From positions 1,319,870 through 1,383,869 of the forward strand of contig JAIWQS010000093.1 of the NCBI GenBank assembly GCA_029891385.1: a stretch of DNA of 64,000 nucleotides, read 5' to 3'. The DNA comes from Erythroxylum novogranatense. Its lineage: Eukaryota > Streptophyta > Magnoliopsida > Malpighiales > Erythroxylaceae. Numbering within the stretch: position 1 is the first letter of the stretch; each line of letters opens with the position of its first letter. The notes under the pieces are model-generated. The model had not been told where the DNA came from, searched no databases, and saw only the letters and a program-made list of their open reading frames with translations. A program made the position numbers and the translations under genes. This document shows, piece after piece, positions 1 to 11,815 of this stretch.

Positions 1-1221
1 TCCACGGCAAACTCTTTCTTTATCGCGGCAATGCTTGTGAGCTGAACAGTTCGCCGCGACATGCAAAAGTTTTTTAAAAATTTTTTTGCCTTAATTCAAC
101 AATTCTTCCTAATTAGATTCTTGGTACTCTTGTATCTCAAAGATTTTATAAGTTTCAAAGTGATCCTTGAGTTTCTGAAAGTATCTCCCATTCTTTAGAT
201 GATAGTCGGTTTAGGCTAATTTCATTTTCAAGGTTTTCAATACAAAGTAAGTGAGGGTATGTTGACAAAGTAGCACTTTATGTTTTTAAAACTTGAGATT
301 GTTCATTGAGATATTAACCTTGTTAGAGGGATATTTAGGCCTGAATTTTTCAATTTTTGTGTGTATCTACTTATTTCATATCTCTCTAGAACTTGTTTCA
401 ATTCTTAATTAAAGCTTTATGAACTAGAATTTTGTTAACATGATAGAGGCATTCTTTCAAAACCCTTTGAACCAAACACAATCCCATAAACACCTATCCA
501 TTGTTGGCCCCTTGAGCCATAATTTATGAGCACATGCACGCATCTTTATATAATTCAATAGTTTATTTCGCATTTTCTTCTACTTATTTCAAGAAATTGG
601 TTATTGAAAAAGCCAATGCAAAAAAAGGGAAAAGATAACAGAAAAAAAAAAGAACAAATTTTAAAAAAGAAAAAAAAAATCTATATATATATATAATGTT
701 CTCAAAAGAACATTTTCTTATAAAAAAGGGGTTGAGAAATAATTATGATGTCATTTGTGTAAATATTGTCTTACTGTTGACATCTATTTCATGATTGTGG
801 TGAATGCGCTCATACTTGTTTCTTCTTTCGTCCATTCCATCCATTTCATCTAGCCTTCCATTCATTACAACCTTAAAAAGTCCTCTTGATTTTTGAAATC
901 ATAGTTCTTGTAGTGGAGAGGTAAAACTATTACAAGCTTATGGTAGAGAATAGACTAAGCAGATTTTTAGAGTGAAATTATCCTGAAACAAGTGAGATGA
1001 GAGCAAACACCTCACTTTGAGTGAAATCTCTTTTGCTCAATCTCTTGCATTAAATTCTTATAGTGTTTATTTTCTTAGCATTCTTTCATTCTGCTTTGAT
1101 TGATTTCTGAGAAAGTGATTTTTTCCAATTTCCTACTTTTATTTTAAGCATGATCGAAAATTTTCTTTTGCACTTGTGTCCCTTTGACTCTTTTAAACTT
1201 TGTCTAGGATTACAAAGGTCT

Positions 1222-1236
1222 AAGCGTGGGGGAATT
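1222..1236 (+). other. Polypurine tract of the outer element
   Basis: The G-run AGCGTGGGGGAATT lies directly before the LTR start TGATTGAGCCC. The same arrangement is found in reverse at 5990-6004, next to the 3' LTR of the related nested element, which supports its role as the plus-strand primer. Confidence 0.65.
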
Positions 1237-2104
1237 TGATTGAGCCCAAGTTTATTAGATAAATTGGTGACATTTTCATGACTCTTACTACACTTTTTGA
1301 CTCCTATCTCTGGATTTTATGCTTAAACTGACTCTTGAGTGTATACTTTTATTTTATGTAGTTTGAGGGTAAAAATTGTTACAAATCAGTATTAATTGCA
1401 CTAATTAATTTTCTAAGAACAATTGATATTGCAAATTACCATGTTTATTGTAGGAGACTCAATGTTGGACCCCGAATTTTTAGTGAAAATATCAAAATGG
1501 AATATGAGTTTATGTATGGCTTTGAATTATGAATTGGTATATAGATGGTTGTGAAATTAAAATGTGAACTAAGTATGGATGATGAGTTAAGAAACCTTAA
1601 GCATAAACCATGGTTATATATGTAAGATAGGAAGTTTGGTGAATGATAAGAGGTTATTGAATATGAGAGTATATGAATTGTGGTTGAGTGTTGAAGGAAT
1701 TCCAATTGGAAGTTAAATTGCTTTGAATGATGTTGTAATAGAGAAAGTGAAGTTGGGAAAATGTTAAGTTTTGAATGAGGATAAAAATGAGTATGTTGAT
1801 TCAAGGGAAATTCTAGAATAATTGAGATAGAATTAGACAACGTTGTCTTCTTTGAAGTTGTAGCTTGTTCTCTTATCTTTTCAACGATACCAAGTATGCA
1901 AGTTTTTGAGATCGGAATTGAGATTTATGCTTATTACAAGCTAGGATGTCATGGTAAACGAAATTCCCGAACCTTTAGAGTTTGTGACGTGATCTCGGGC
2001 TCGAAAAGTTTGATTTTAGGTAAGATATGAGCATAGGAGAAGTTATGATGGGTTTAGGACCCTTTGGAGGGGTCTTGAAGGGTGAAAATTTTGCTATACC
2101 AGTA

Positions 2105-2365
2105 GGTTACACGGCCTGCCCGTGTGAATTTCACACAGACTGTGTAAATCCAGGCGCAGGAAACATGATTTTCCCGTAGGTTACACTGCCCGTGTGAATT
2201 TCACATAGACTGTGTAAAACCTGAACGCAGTGACTCCAATTCACACAGACCATGTAAATTTCACACGGACTGTGCGATTTTGGGCACAGTAACCTCCCCA
2301 TCCACCCGAAAGTTAAACGGCCTGTGTGCCTGACCGTGTAAATTTCACACGGTTCGTGCTTTTTC
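2105..2365 (+). repeat. Palindrome-word array (GTGTGAATTTCACAC)
   Basis: The 15-base palindrome GTGTGAATTTCACAC occurs at 2122-2136, with one-mismatch copies at 2192-2206, about 2252-2267 and 2336-2350. It alternates with a second perfect palindrome, ACACAGACTGTGT, that overlaps it. The array is more GC-rich than its flanks. It occupies the same relative place in the LTR as the CG-rich islands of the other chromovirus LTRs but shares no sequence with them. Confidence 0.8.
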
Positions 2366-4362
2366 AAGATATGAACATATCGAATTTGTTTGGCCATAAC
2401 TCCTTCGTCCGACCTCCGAATGAGGTGATTCTTGGACCAATAGATTTATAAGGCATGTATATATCTCTCCATGAAATTTGATAGCCTTTGGAGTTGAACT
2501 GAAAGATTTTGATTGAATCTTATGATAATCGGAACGATTTGTTTCCTTCTAATTTTACTATCTTCCTTCCTCATCCGACTTTTGATCAATCCTTTGCTTA
2601 TATCTTTTTCTTCCGACATCCAATTGACTTAGTTTTTAAAGCGTTGGATTCCTAAGACAATTATCTACATCCTCATGGGAGATTTGTCTTTTTATGAGAT
2701 TAGATTGATGTTGATTGATTAAATCAAAGTGAGTTAGAGAATATTCTGAGCATGGTCCAGACTTTTGCGAAATACGGGATCTATAGAGATCCGATTGAAG
2801 TGATTCTTGAGGAAAAATAAAATTGAGACATGGGGCTACAAGTCATATGAAGAAAGTGAATTTCAATTTAGCCCCTAAATTTTCAATTTCTGAATTGAAT
2901 TTTGGATTTGTGTGCAGTCGTGGATTAGAGAACATTTGAAAGTATTTTGATTATAACTTTTGTATAGACATCCAATTAAGGTGATTCTTGATTTGGATTA
3001 AAATAGGGAAATAGAGCTACAATTGTTATGAAGAATTCGAGTTTCAATTTGGTCCTTAAGAAGGTCAATTTTCGGATGGAAATAATGTGCTGGAGAAATG
3101 ATTTAGCATAAGACATATCTGAAATGTTTTGAGCATAACTTTTGGTGTAGTGCTCCAAATTGGATGATTCTTGAGGCATTATGAAATTAAGACAATGAGA
3201 AACAATTCTCTAGAAGGATTTTTTGATAAATTCATTCAATTGGATGGTGAAAATAATGTCCTAAAGTAAGCTCAAATGAAAATGAATTCAGGGGCAGTTT
3301 TGGAAGTCCACTTAAAGAGTTAAGACCTTAGGCTTAAGGGAAAGGGCAAATGGGTCTTTTTACTCTCATTTAGTGACATGGCAATGGGGCTACCGTTTAA
3401 GTAAAGAGAGGGGCACGTTTTTGGCTAAAATAAAAAGAAGGAAAGAAAGAAAATAAAAGAAGAGAGAAGGTGGAGTCGTGGGAGATGGAGGAAAGAAGAG
3501 AAAGATGTTTAGGGTTTCGATTGTGGGGGCTTCAAGCTCGATTTTTCAAGTGCTTCAAGGGGGAAAATGTGGAGGATGAAGAAAGCGTCCTTTGGAAGCC
3601 AAGCAATGTCGAAAATAGAGAATGAAAAGGTAAGAGATGAGTTTTAATCCTTGAGTTTTTAGTGAGTTTTTGGTTTGGATAGTTTAAGATTGATATGGGT
3701 TTGTGGATTATGAAGTTAATTTTGATGATTATGACTTGGGTTATGTTTAATTTTGGATGAGAATTACTTAGGGTTTATGCCCAAATTTTGAGATTTGGGG
3801 ATTTTGTGAATTATTGGTTTAGAATCATGGAAAATAGAATGGGTTTGTGTTTTATAAAGTCAATTTTGAAGATTTTGTTATTTATGAGGTTGAATTTGGG
3901 TTCATTTAATTTAGGGAAATTTGAGATTGGGAGAAATAAGAAAGGCTTTGGAGAATTGAAGTTCTAATCAAGCTCCAAGCATGGATATGAGGTAGGTTTC
4001 ATGTTTATAGTTGAATAATAAGCTAATCGCGGCTTTGTCGATTCGACCTTACGATCGATCCTTGGAAACCGGTCAAAAAAAATTTATACCAAGGATTGCA
4101 GCATAGGTTGCAACCTCGAGTCGTCTCACTTAATCAGAACCTAATGAAATGGACCTAAACTGGCCTATATGTCATAAAATGCAAGTGAAATCAGTGAGGA
4201 AAAGGGGTTTTGTTTGAAAACATTAACTACACTAAAAAGCATATAAAAAGTATTTTTGGATTTTTTTTAAATAGAAAAAAGAAAATACTAAAACAAGTGA
4301 TAAAATCTTCTTGAAAACGAGCTTTGGCTATCACAGTTCAAAACTAAGTGTGAATGGTAAAC

Positions 4363-4699
4363 CTTAAAGAACTCACTTTAAGTCCAGGGTCTTAATTAAT
4401 GGACTCCTGTCACTCTCGACTCCATTTCTCAAGATCTCATTGACTGCTCTTGAGCCTCAGAACCTTAAAGGACTCTTTAAGTCCAGGATCTTGATCAATG
4501 AACTCCATTGCTCAAGATCCCGTTAAGCTCATCTTACTGTGTGCAGTGGGATTAGAAATCACTAAGTTTGAATGGTAAACCTTAAAGAACTATCTTTAAG
4601 TCCAGGATCTTGTTTAATGGACTCCTGTCACTCTCGACTCCATTTCTCAAGACCCCATTGAGTGCTCTTGAGCCTCAGAACCTTACAGGATTCTTTAAG
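4363..4699 (-). repeat. 218-bp tandem duplication carrying four hairpins
   Basis: Hairpins of the type CTTAAAG-loop-CTTTAAG start at 4363, 4464, 4581 and 4682. Copies one and three, and copies two and four, are each exactly 218 bp apart, so a unit containing two hairpins was duplicated. The related outer LTR has one such hairpin near 12470, so the array appears to have expanded in this family. Confidence 0.8.
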
Positions 4700-5517
4700 T
4701 CCAAGGCTTTAATCAATGAACTTCATTGCTTAAAACCTTGTTAAAAGCATCTTAGTGGGTGCGGTGGATTTGCCAATGCAATGGGTCAAATGAAATCTAG
4801 CATCAACTCAATATCAAACACAACTAGGCAGATAAAAGAGAATCAACAAGATCACAAGTTGACATATATAAGACTTCATATATTTAAGCACAGGATTCTA
4901 CATAAACAAATCCATAACACATTACATTGTTCAATGCTTAATTAAACTCTAATTAAGCTAATCTAACTACAAAGCAATAAACCCCAACTCGGCTGTTCAT
5001 AACAATGTAGTTAAATGTGACAATGTAAACTACCAATCCAAACAACACATTAAATGTCAAACATTTAGCTATAATCAAGTAGCTTCACTACAAATTACAA
5101 ACCCTAGACCTAGGCATTTATAAATCATAGTTAAACTACAGATTAAGCTACTCCCCTTCGGTGAACTCCAGCCATCATTGCATCTTCAGGAGAAAATAAA
5201 TGCCTAACCATGCATTTTAACCGGAACCTTCACAACTCGTGACGAATCCAAGCTACCATGATGGAGTCGACAGTAAAAATGGGCAACAAAACCTATATGA
5301 AATTATCCCCAGGGAATCCCGAAGGGAACCCTGGGTGGTGGACGATGTTGCTTCCTCTTCTTCTTTCTTCGCTCGTCTCTCTTCTCTTTGTCGTATGTCG
5401 ATCCCCAGAAGATGATGCCCGTTCTAACCTAATTCAGCAATAATTAAAGGATGGTTCACGGGCCGGGTCAGTACAGTGAGTGATTTTTTTCATTTAAAGT
5501 CTGAATGCCCGTCTGCA

Positions 5518-5723
5518 CATCGCGACGTATAAATTAATATTCTTCGCGACGTGTGCTCTGACTTGCTCGCCGCGACGTGTTGAATTGTTGACGTCGCGAC
5601 GTACGATCTGACTTGCTCACCGCGACGTGGGAATTGTTGACGTCGCGACATACGATCGTGTGTTGATGCGCCGCGACGTGGGAATTACATTTCGCCGCGG
5701 CATATTAGTTCACGCCGCGATGT
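5518..5723 (-). repeat. CG-rich palindrome cluster (CGTCGCGACG)
   Basis: About nine copies of a CGCGACG core occur in 200 bp. They alternate between ACGTCGCGACGT (a perfect 12-base palindrome) and CGCCGCGACGTGG, and are separated by AT-rich spacers with the recurring word GACTTGCTC. The cluster stands out sharply from the AT-rich LTR. Confidence 0.85.
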
Positions 5724-5989
5724 GCCTTAAGGACTTCATGCTGACTCTTCAGATCCTTTTTGACTCCTTTCCTCCTACAATATAAAATAACAATTTGCAG
5801 TATCAATTGTTCTTAGAAAAAATATAATGCAATTAATGTCAGTTTTTGCAATTTTACTAGCAAATTGCATAAAACATAAGCTCACCGTAAGAGACTAATT
5901 TAAACACAAAAATCATAAATTAAGAGTCAAAAAGTGCATTAACAACCATGAAAGTGTAGCCAATTATATATTAAACTTGGGCTCAATCA

Positions 5990-6004
5990 AATTCCCCCAC
6001 ACTT
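5990..6004 (-). other. Polypurine tract of the non-autonomous element
   Basis: On the minus strand this reads AAGTGTGGGGGAATT and abuts the 3' LTR start TGATTGAGCCC, as expected for the plus-strand primer of an LTR element. Confidence 0.8.
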
Positions 6005-7084
6005 AAACCTTTGTACTCTTGGACAAAGTTTATAAGAGTCAAAAAGATACAAGTGTAAAAGAAAAATCCACCCATGCTCAAAACAATAATAGGAAATTGA
6101 CACAAAACACTTTCTCATAATTCAATCAAAGCAGATTGAAAGAGTGCTAATAAAACAACCACTAAAAGAATTTAATCCAAGAGATTGGAAAAAAGAGATG
6201 TCACTCAAGATAAAGTGTTTTCTCTCACCTCCCTTGTGTTAGGGATATTGTAACTCTCAATCTGTTGAATCCATACTCTACCATAAGCTTGTATCAGCTC
6301 TATTTCTCCACTACAAGAACTATGATTTTAAAGATCAAGAGGACTTTTCAAGGTTGTAATGTGCGGAGGGCTAGATGAATGGATGGAATGAACAAAAGAA
6401 AAGATATGAACACATGCACTAAAATTATGAATGGATGTCAACAGTTGAACTAATAATGACTCTTTTTTTATTATTCTTTCTCCTTCTCCTTCTTTTTTCC
6501 TGTTCCTTTTTGGAACACACTTTTTCTGTTGCTTTTTTTTTCTTTCTTTCTTTTTCTCTTTTTTTTTGTTTTGGAAAAGGAAATGTAAATTAAACTAATG
6601 ACATCATATGAAATGTTTGCAAGTGCTCATGCATAATAAGGCTCAATGGGCTAGCAAGGAATAAGTGTTTAAGGGACTGTGTTTGGGAAAAGGGGGTTGA
6701 AGAAGGAACGTCTCTATCACATCAACAAAAATCTAGTCCATCAAGCTTCGAGTAAGAATTGAAACAAGTTCTAGAGAAGTATGAAATAACAGATGCACAC
6801 AAAGATTGAAGAAAAGAAATTAGGCCCAAATATCCTTCCAACAAGGGTATTATCTCAATGAATAATCTCAAGTCTCAAAAACTTAAAGTGCTACTTTGTT
6901 AGCATACCTTAATTCACTTTGAATTAAAAACATCAAAAGTAAAATGAGTCAAGACCAACTATCATTAAAAGAATGGAAGGGATTTTCATAAACTCAGGTA
7001 CCACTTTGAACTTATAAGGTCTTTGAAACACAAAAGGTACAAAAGTTTCATGCGGAAGAAGTTGAATTGAGAAAATTTTTCATT

Positions 7085-7165
7085 CTGCAAAATGGGTGGA
7101 CGTCGTGACGTACAGGTGATGAATGTGATCCTTGCCGCGGCGTGTGACCTATCGCCACGACGAGG
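7085..7165 (-). repeat. CG-rich palindrome cluster in the internal region
   Basis: A second, smaller CG-rich cluster contains ACGTCGTGACGT, CCGCGGCG and CGCCACGACG. A related cluster appears at 1-60 in the internal region of the outer element, so this family carries the words both in the LTR and in the internal domain. Confidence 0.65.
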
Positions 7166-7291
7166 AACAGCAGAATGACAACAAATTTTTAAATTTACCA
7201 AGTTTTTACTAACAGAATGCAAGATTGGCTAACAACTGTATTAACAAAACATCAACAGGTCGGCAATACAAAAGATAGATAGGGAAACAGC

Positions 7292-7306
7292 TCCCCCACA
7301 CTTAAA
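7292..7306 (-). other. Second, internal polypurine tract
   Basis: The minus-strand run TTTAAGTGTGGGGGA repeats the core of the LTR-adjacent PPT at 5990-6004 almost exactly. It lies about 1.3 kb inside the element, and may act as a central polypurine tract or be a duplicated PPT segment. Role inferred from sequence identity only. Confidence 0.45.
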
Positions 7307-7898
7307 TCACACATTGTCCTCAATGGTAAACAAGAAAAGATAAGGCATAAGGGAAGGAAGCACAAAGGACAATTCAACACAACAACAGGAGGGCAAGAGA
7401 TAGAACTAAATGGGGATTTTATTGGATTGAAAGGTTACTGATTAGACTAAAAGCTAAACTATGTTCCTACTGGGTTGTTTCTCCCTGACACTTACTTAAC
7501 AAACCAATGCACAAATATATGTCACGAGCAATCACAAGGCATAAGTAAGTAAACAAGTGAAGGAAAGAAACAACCTGGGAGTTATGGAGGTTTGTGATTC
7601 TCATGGTTAACCTTCGACAAATGGCCATGGTGTGGAGAAATAACTTCATCCATTCCCATGTCCATGTCTACCTCCACTATGCCAGATTCACCTGAAATGA
7701 TTGTCGTAGAAAAAGTAAGAGTTAGGCTCAACGAACTTCCACAGAAGGTGTAATCTGTAAAATGCTAACTATCAAAGACAAAAGAAACTATCAATATATA
7801 TGAAACTAAACTATCTAGAATGCAACCTAAAAGAAAAGATTCCTAATTTCACTTAGAAACAAAATGACAAAAGCTAACTTAGAGAACCAATTCGCGGT

Positions 7899-7916
7899 TC
7901 CCCGGCAACGGCGCCA
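7899..7916 (-). other. Primer binding site, Asp-tRNA-like
   Basis: Read on the minus strand this is TGGCGCCGTTGCCGGGGA, three bases inside the 5' LTR end. It matches the primer site used by Athila/Tat-type plant gypsy elements and fixes the element's orientation. Confidence 0.85.
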
Positions 7917-7919
7917 TTT

Positions 7920-9886
7920 TGATCGCGGCTTTGTCGATTCGACCTTACGATCGATCCTTGGAAACCGGTCAAAAATAATTTATACCAAGGATTGCAGCAT
8001 AGGTTGCAACCTCGGGTTGTCTCACTTAATCGGAACCTAACGAAATGGATCTAAACTAGCCTATATGTCATAAAATGCAAGTGAAATCAGTGAGGAAAAG
8101 GGGTTTTGTTTGAAAACATTAACTACACTAAAAAGCATATAAAAAGTATTTTTGGATTTTTTTGAAAATAGAAAAATGAAAATACTAAAACAAGTGATAA
8201 AATCCTCTTGAAAACGAGCTTTGGCTATCACAGTTCAAAACTAAGTGTGAATGGTAAACCTTAAAGAACTCACTTTAAGTCCAGGGTCTTAATTAATGGA
8301 CTCCTGTCACTCTCGACTTCATTTCTCAAGACCCCATTGAGTGCTCTTGAGCCTCAAAACCTTAAAGGACTCTTTAAGTTCAGGATCTTGATCAATGAAC
8401 TCCATTGCTCAAGATCCCGTTAAGCTCATCTTAGTGTGTGCGGTGGGATTAGAAATCACTAAGTTTGAATGGTAAACCTTAAAGAACTATCTTTAAGTCA
8501 AGGATTTTGATTAATGGACTCCTGTCACTCTCGACTCCATTTCTCAAGACCCCATTGAGTGCTCTTGAGCCTTAGAACCTTAAAGGATTCTTTAAGTCCA
8601 AGGCTTTAATCAATGAACTTCATTGCCTAAAACCTTGTTAAAAGCATCTTAGTGTGTGCGGTGGATTTGCCAATGCAATGGGTCAAATGAAATCTAGCAT
8701 CAACTCAATATCAAACACAACTAGGCAGATAAAAGAGAATCAACAAGATCACAAGTTAACATATATAAGACTTCATATATTTAAGCACAGGATTCTACAT
8801 AAACAAATCCATAACACATTACATTGTTCAATGCTTAATTAAACTCTAATTAAGCTAATCTAACTACAAAGCAATAAACCCCAACTCGGCTTTTCATAAC
8901 AATGTAGTTAAATATGACAATGTAAACTACCAATCCAAACAACACATTAAATGTCAAACATTTAACTATAATCAAGTAGCTTCACTACAAATTACAAACC
9001 CTAGACCTAGGCATTTATAAATCATAGTTAAACTACAGATTAAGCTACTCCCCTTCGGTGAACTCCAGCCATCACTGCATCTTCAGGAGAAAACAAATGC
9101 CTAACCACGCATTTTAACCAGAACCTTCACAACTCGTGACGAATCCAAGCTACCATGATGGAGTCGGCAGTAAAAATGGGCAACAAAACCTATGTGAAAT
9201 TATCCCCAGGGAACCCCGAAGGGAACCCTGGGTGGTGAACGATGTTGCTTCCTCTTCATCTCTCTTCGCTCGTCTCCCTTCTCTCTGTCGTATGTCGATC
9301 CCCAGAAGATGATGCCCGTTCTAACCTAATTCAGCAATATTTAAAGGATGGTTCACGGGCCGGGTCAGTACAGTGAGTGATTTTTTTCATTTAAAGTCCG
9401 AATGCCCGTCTGCACGTCGCGACGTATAATTTAATATTCGTCGCGACGTGTGCTCTGACTTGCTCGCCACGACGTGTTGAATTGTTGACATCGCGACGTA
9501 CGACCTGGCTTGCTCTCCGCGACGTGGGAATTGTTGACGTCGCGACGTACAATCGTGTGTTGATGCGCCGCGACGTGGGAATTACATTTCGCCGCGACAT
9601 ATTAGTTCACGCTGCGATGTGCCTTAAGGACTTCATGCCGACTCTTCAGATCCTTTTTGACTCCTTTCCTCTTACAATATAAAATAACAATTTGTAGTAT
9701 CAATTGTTCTTAGAAAAATTATAATGCAATTAATGTCAGTTTGTACAATTTTACTAGCAAATTGCATAAAACATAAACTCACCGTAAGAGACTAATTTAA
9801 ACACAAAAATCATGAATTAAGAGTCAAAAAGTGCATTAACAACCATGAAAGTGTGGCCAATTATATATTAAACTTGGGCTCAATCA
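7920..9886 (-). repeat. 5' LTR of the non-autonomous element
   Basis: This is the right-hand LTR, followed by the target duplication TAAGC. It contains the same tandem hairpin block (8260-8596) and CG-rich palindrome cluster (9415-9620) as its partner, both nearly unchanged, unlike the situation in the chromoviruses further right. Confidence 0.88.
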
Positions 9887-11659
9887 TAAGCCATTAAAGA
9901 TTTTCCCAAATTGAGAGAATAAAATGATTTCAAATATTTTATGATTGTGCATATATTGTTTTCAAATGATTTAAAGAATTGGTTTATATGCGTTCATATA
10001 CTCCATGAATTGGATTTGAATGGTTATGAGCATGCAAAAATGCATTATGATGTGTTATGTTATGTTATGTTAGGCATTGAGAAATATATGACACTTTGAT
10101 GAGAATTGAATTGTGATGTGATTATGCTATGTATTTGAGTATGGCATTGTGATTTAATGGAAAGAAGAAAAAGAATATGAAAAGCATGAAAGCATTTCAT
10201 TTCAATGAAATGAGTTTGAGCATTGTTTATGTGCTTTGTTTGGGCGAGAGAGGAACCGTTTCGTAAGTCACGTGCACGTCGACGTAAAAAGCCTTCTCTC
10301 GGCTGGCCGCTTGTGCCACACGAGATCTGAAAATGAACTCGTTTCGTTCACGAAGTAAACTTCGGTTTCTCTGTTTTGTTCATGGAACCCTCGCGCCAAA
10401 TTGTGTGTGCATTAGCATTTTGACGTGTTATGTTATGATGTGGATTATGTGTTGTTCTTGAATGATCAAATGAAATCATTTGTGTTTAATGAGATGATGT
10501 ATTGCATTATGAAATTGTGATTTTTGAACAAGTTGATACATTTATGTTTTACGGATTATGGATTTGAATACATGATGAAAATTTGAGAAACGAGCATTTT
10601 ATGGATTTTCAACAAGAAATTTCTATGGCAGTACAGTTTTGAACGGTTTTGCTTATGATTGATTATAAACCTGTTATCCACGGACTTTTTTAAGCTCACC
10701 CCCCTTCATTCCCATCCACAGGTGATGAGAAGAAGATTGGGTGAAAGAAAATGAGAGATTTCGTTTATATGTGATTCCATTGAATCATCTTCAAGATAGA
10801 ATTGTTGTGCGCTGTATACTTTGGACTTTGATTATTGGTAATTGTATATGGCTTGGGATGCCATTAGTGTAGTGTAAGCGTTTAGTTCATGATGTATTTG
10901 GATGGTGAATTTGTATAAGAACTTGAGTTATGGAAATTGGAATTGTTTATGGCTATGGATTGTACATTATGGTTTTATATGTAAATTGAGTAGAGATTGA
11001 TTGTGATTTGAATATGGATGAACTGGATTGTTTGAGTTGGTATTGTAGAAGTGCGTTTTAGAACCATTTGCAGGTTGAGTTAGTTAAAATGCAGCTGTTA
11101 TGCTGCCAAAATTGTGTTAAGTAAAGAATGTATGTATGATTATGTTTGCATGTGTGAAGTTTTTATGACAAAAGCAAAGACTAAGGTTTTGGTTAAAATG
11201 ATTCTTATGATTCATAAATGATGGTTGATAAAATTGAGGATGTGGAAATTATAATTTCCAAATTGAAGAAGCCTATGCTTTGTATACTATGAGAAGAATG
11301 AAGAAGAAGAAGAAGAAAAAAAATTTTACATCGATTCGTATAGCCTTAGTCTTAAGATATCCAACGCGACCATTTTGACGCTTTTCTAAGATATTTGTGC
11401 GGATGTCGAAATTTGTGTTTCAATTCGATTAGATCGTTTGTTTGGTTTGTCTTCGAGCCAATTCGATTTGACTTTGTTTGTATGCTTTGCTTCCAAGTTG
11501 GCTTTCGATTCGTAATTGATTTGCTTCGATTCGTTCGTTCAGTTTTCCGGTTGGGGACTGGTCTCGGGATCGGGTCCCTACACTCAAGGAAAAAGGACTC
11601 AAGAGGAAGATGCATGGTCAAAGAAGGTTGAAGTGAAGTCAACAAGAGAAGAGGTGCAA

Positions 11660-11815
11660 TAGGAAGTTCGCCACGACGAGTGGATCTGTCGCCGCGACAA
11701 AATACAAAGAATCCAGGTTGAACTTTGGGGAAAAGTTCGCCGCGGCGAAGGAACCAGAAATGAAACAAAACCTTTCGAGAAAAGTTTTATCTGTCACCGC
11801 AGTGAACCTTCGAAA
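11660..11815 (+). repeat. CG-rich palindrome cluster in the outer element's LTR
   Basis: Short CG-rich words built on CGCCGCGACG recur here, including the perfect 14-base palindrome TTCGCCGCGGCGAA at 11736-11749, in otherwise AT-rich DNA. Equivalent clusters lie at 5518-5723 and 9415-9620 in the LTRs of the related element. Confidence 0.7.

Larger units (their letters stand above)
4024..5989 (-). repeat. 3' LTR of the non-autonomous element
   Basis: This is the left LTR on the plus strand, bounded by TAAGC on its left and by the reverse-complemented PPT on its right. It contains a 218-bp tandem duplication with four TTAAAG/CTTTAA hairpins (4363-4699) and a CG-rich palindrome cluster (5518-5723). 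Confidence 0.88.
4024..9886 (-). mobile_element. Complete non-autonomous LTR element (LARD-like), minus strand
   Basis: It has two LTRs of 1966 and 1967 bp, nearly identical by eye, a 1.93 kb internal region, a PBS and a PPT, and a perfect target duplication TAAGC (4019-4023 and 9887-9891). On the minus strand the LTR starts TGATTGAGCCC and ends CCGCGATCA (CCGCGATTA in the left copy). The internal region has no gag, protease, RT or integrase signature in any frame, so proteins must have been supplied in trans. The PBS TGGCGCCGTTGCCGGGGA is the Asp-tRNA-like site known from Athila/Tat-type gypsy elements. The high LTR similarity suggests a fairly recent insertion. Confidence 0.9.
1463..11582 (+). 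mobile_element. Chromovirus-type solo LTR, split by a nested element
   Basis: The LTR begins TGTTGGACCCC and ends CGGGTCCCTACA, flanked by a perfect 5-bp duplication CTCAA (1458-1462 and 11583-11587). Without the nested insert (4024-9886 plus one TAAGC copy) it is about 4.25 kb, with no PBS, PPT or coding sequence, so it is a solo LTR left by LTR-LTR recombination. It shares with the chromovirus LTRs at 19602 and 26683 the TGTTGG start, an internal ATG-rich segment (repeated GTTAT around 10060), and the segment reading AGCTCACCCCC near 10695. Family placement (Tekay/Del-like) is inferred from these shared blocks. Confidence 0.8.

Noticed and set aside
5258..5443. Small frame with a leucine-rich hydrophobic stretch as a membrane peptide
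   Set aside because: It lies wholly inside the LTR of the non-autonomous element, and the partner LTR copy around 9156 carries an in-frame stop.
9391..9682. Open frames on both strands with repeated RRDV/TSRR words
   Set aside because: They translate the CGCGACG cluster in the LTR; the repetition comes from the DNA word.
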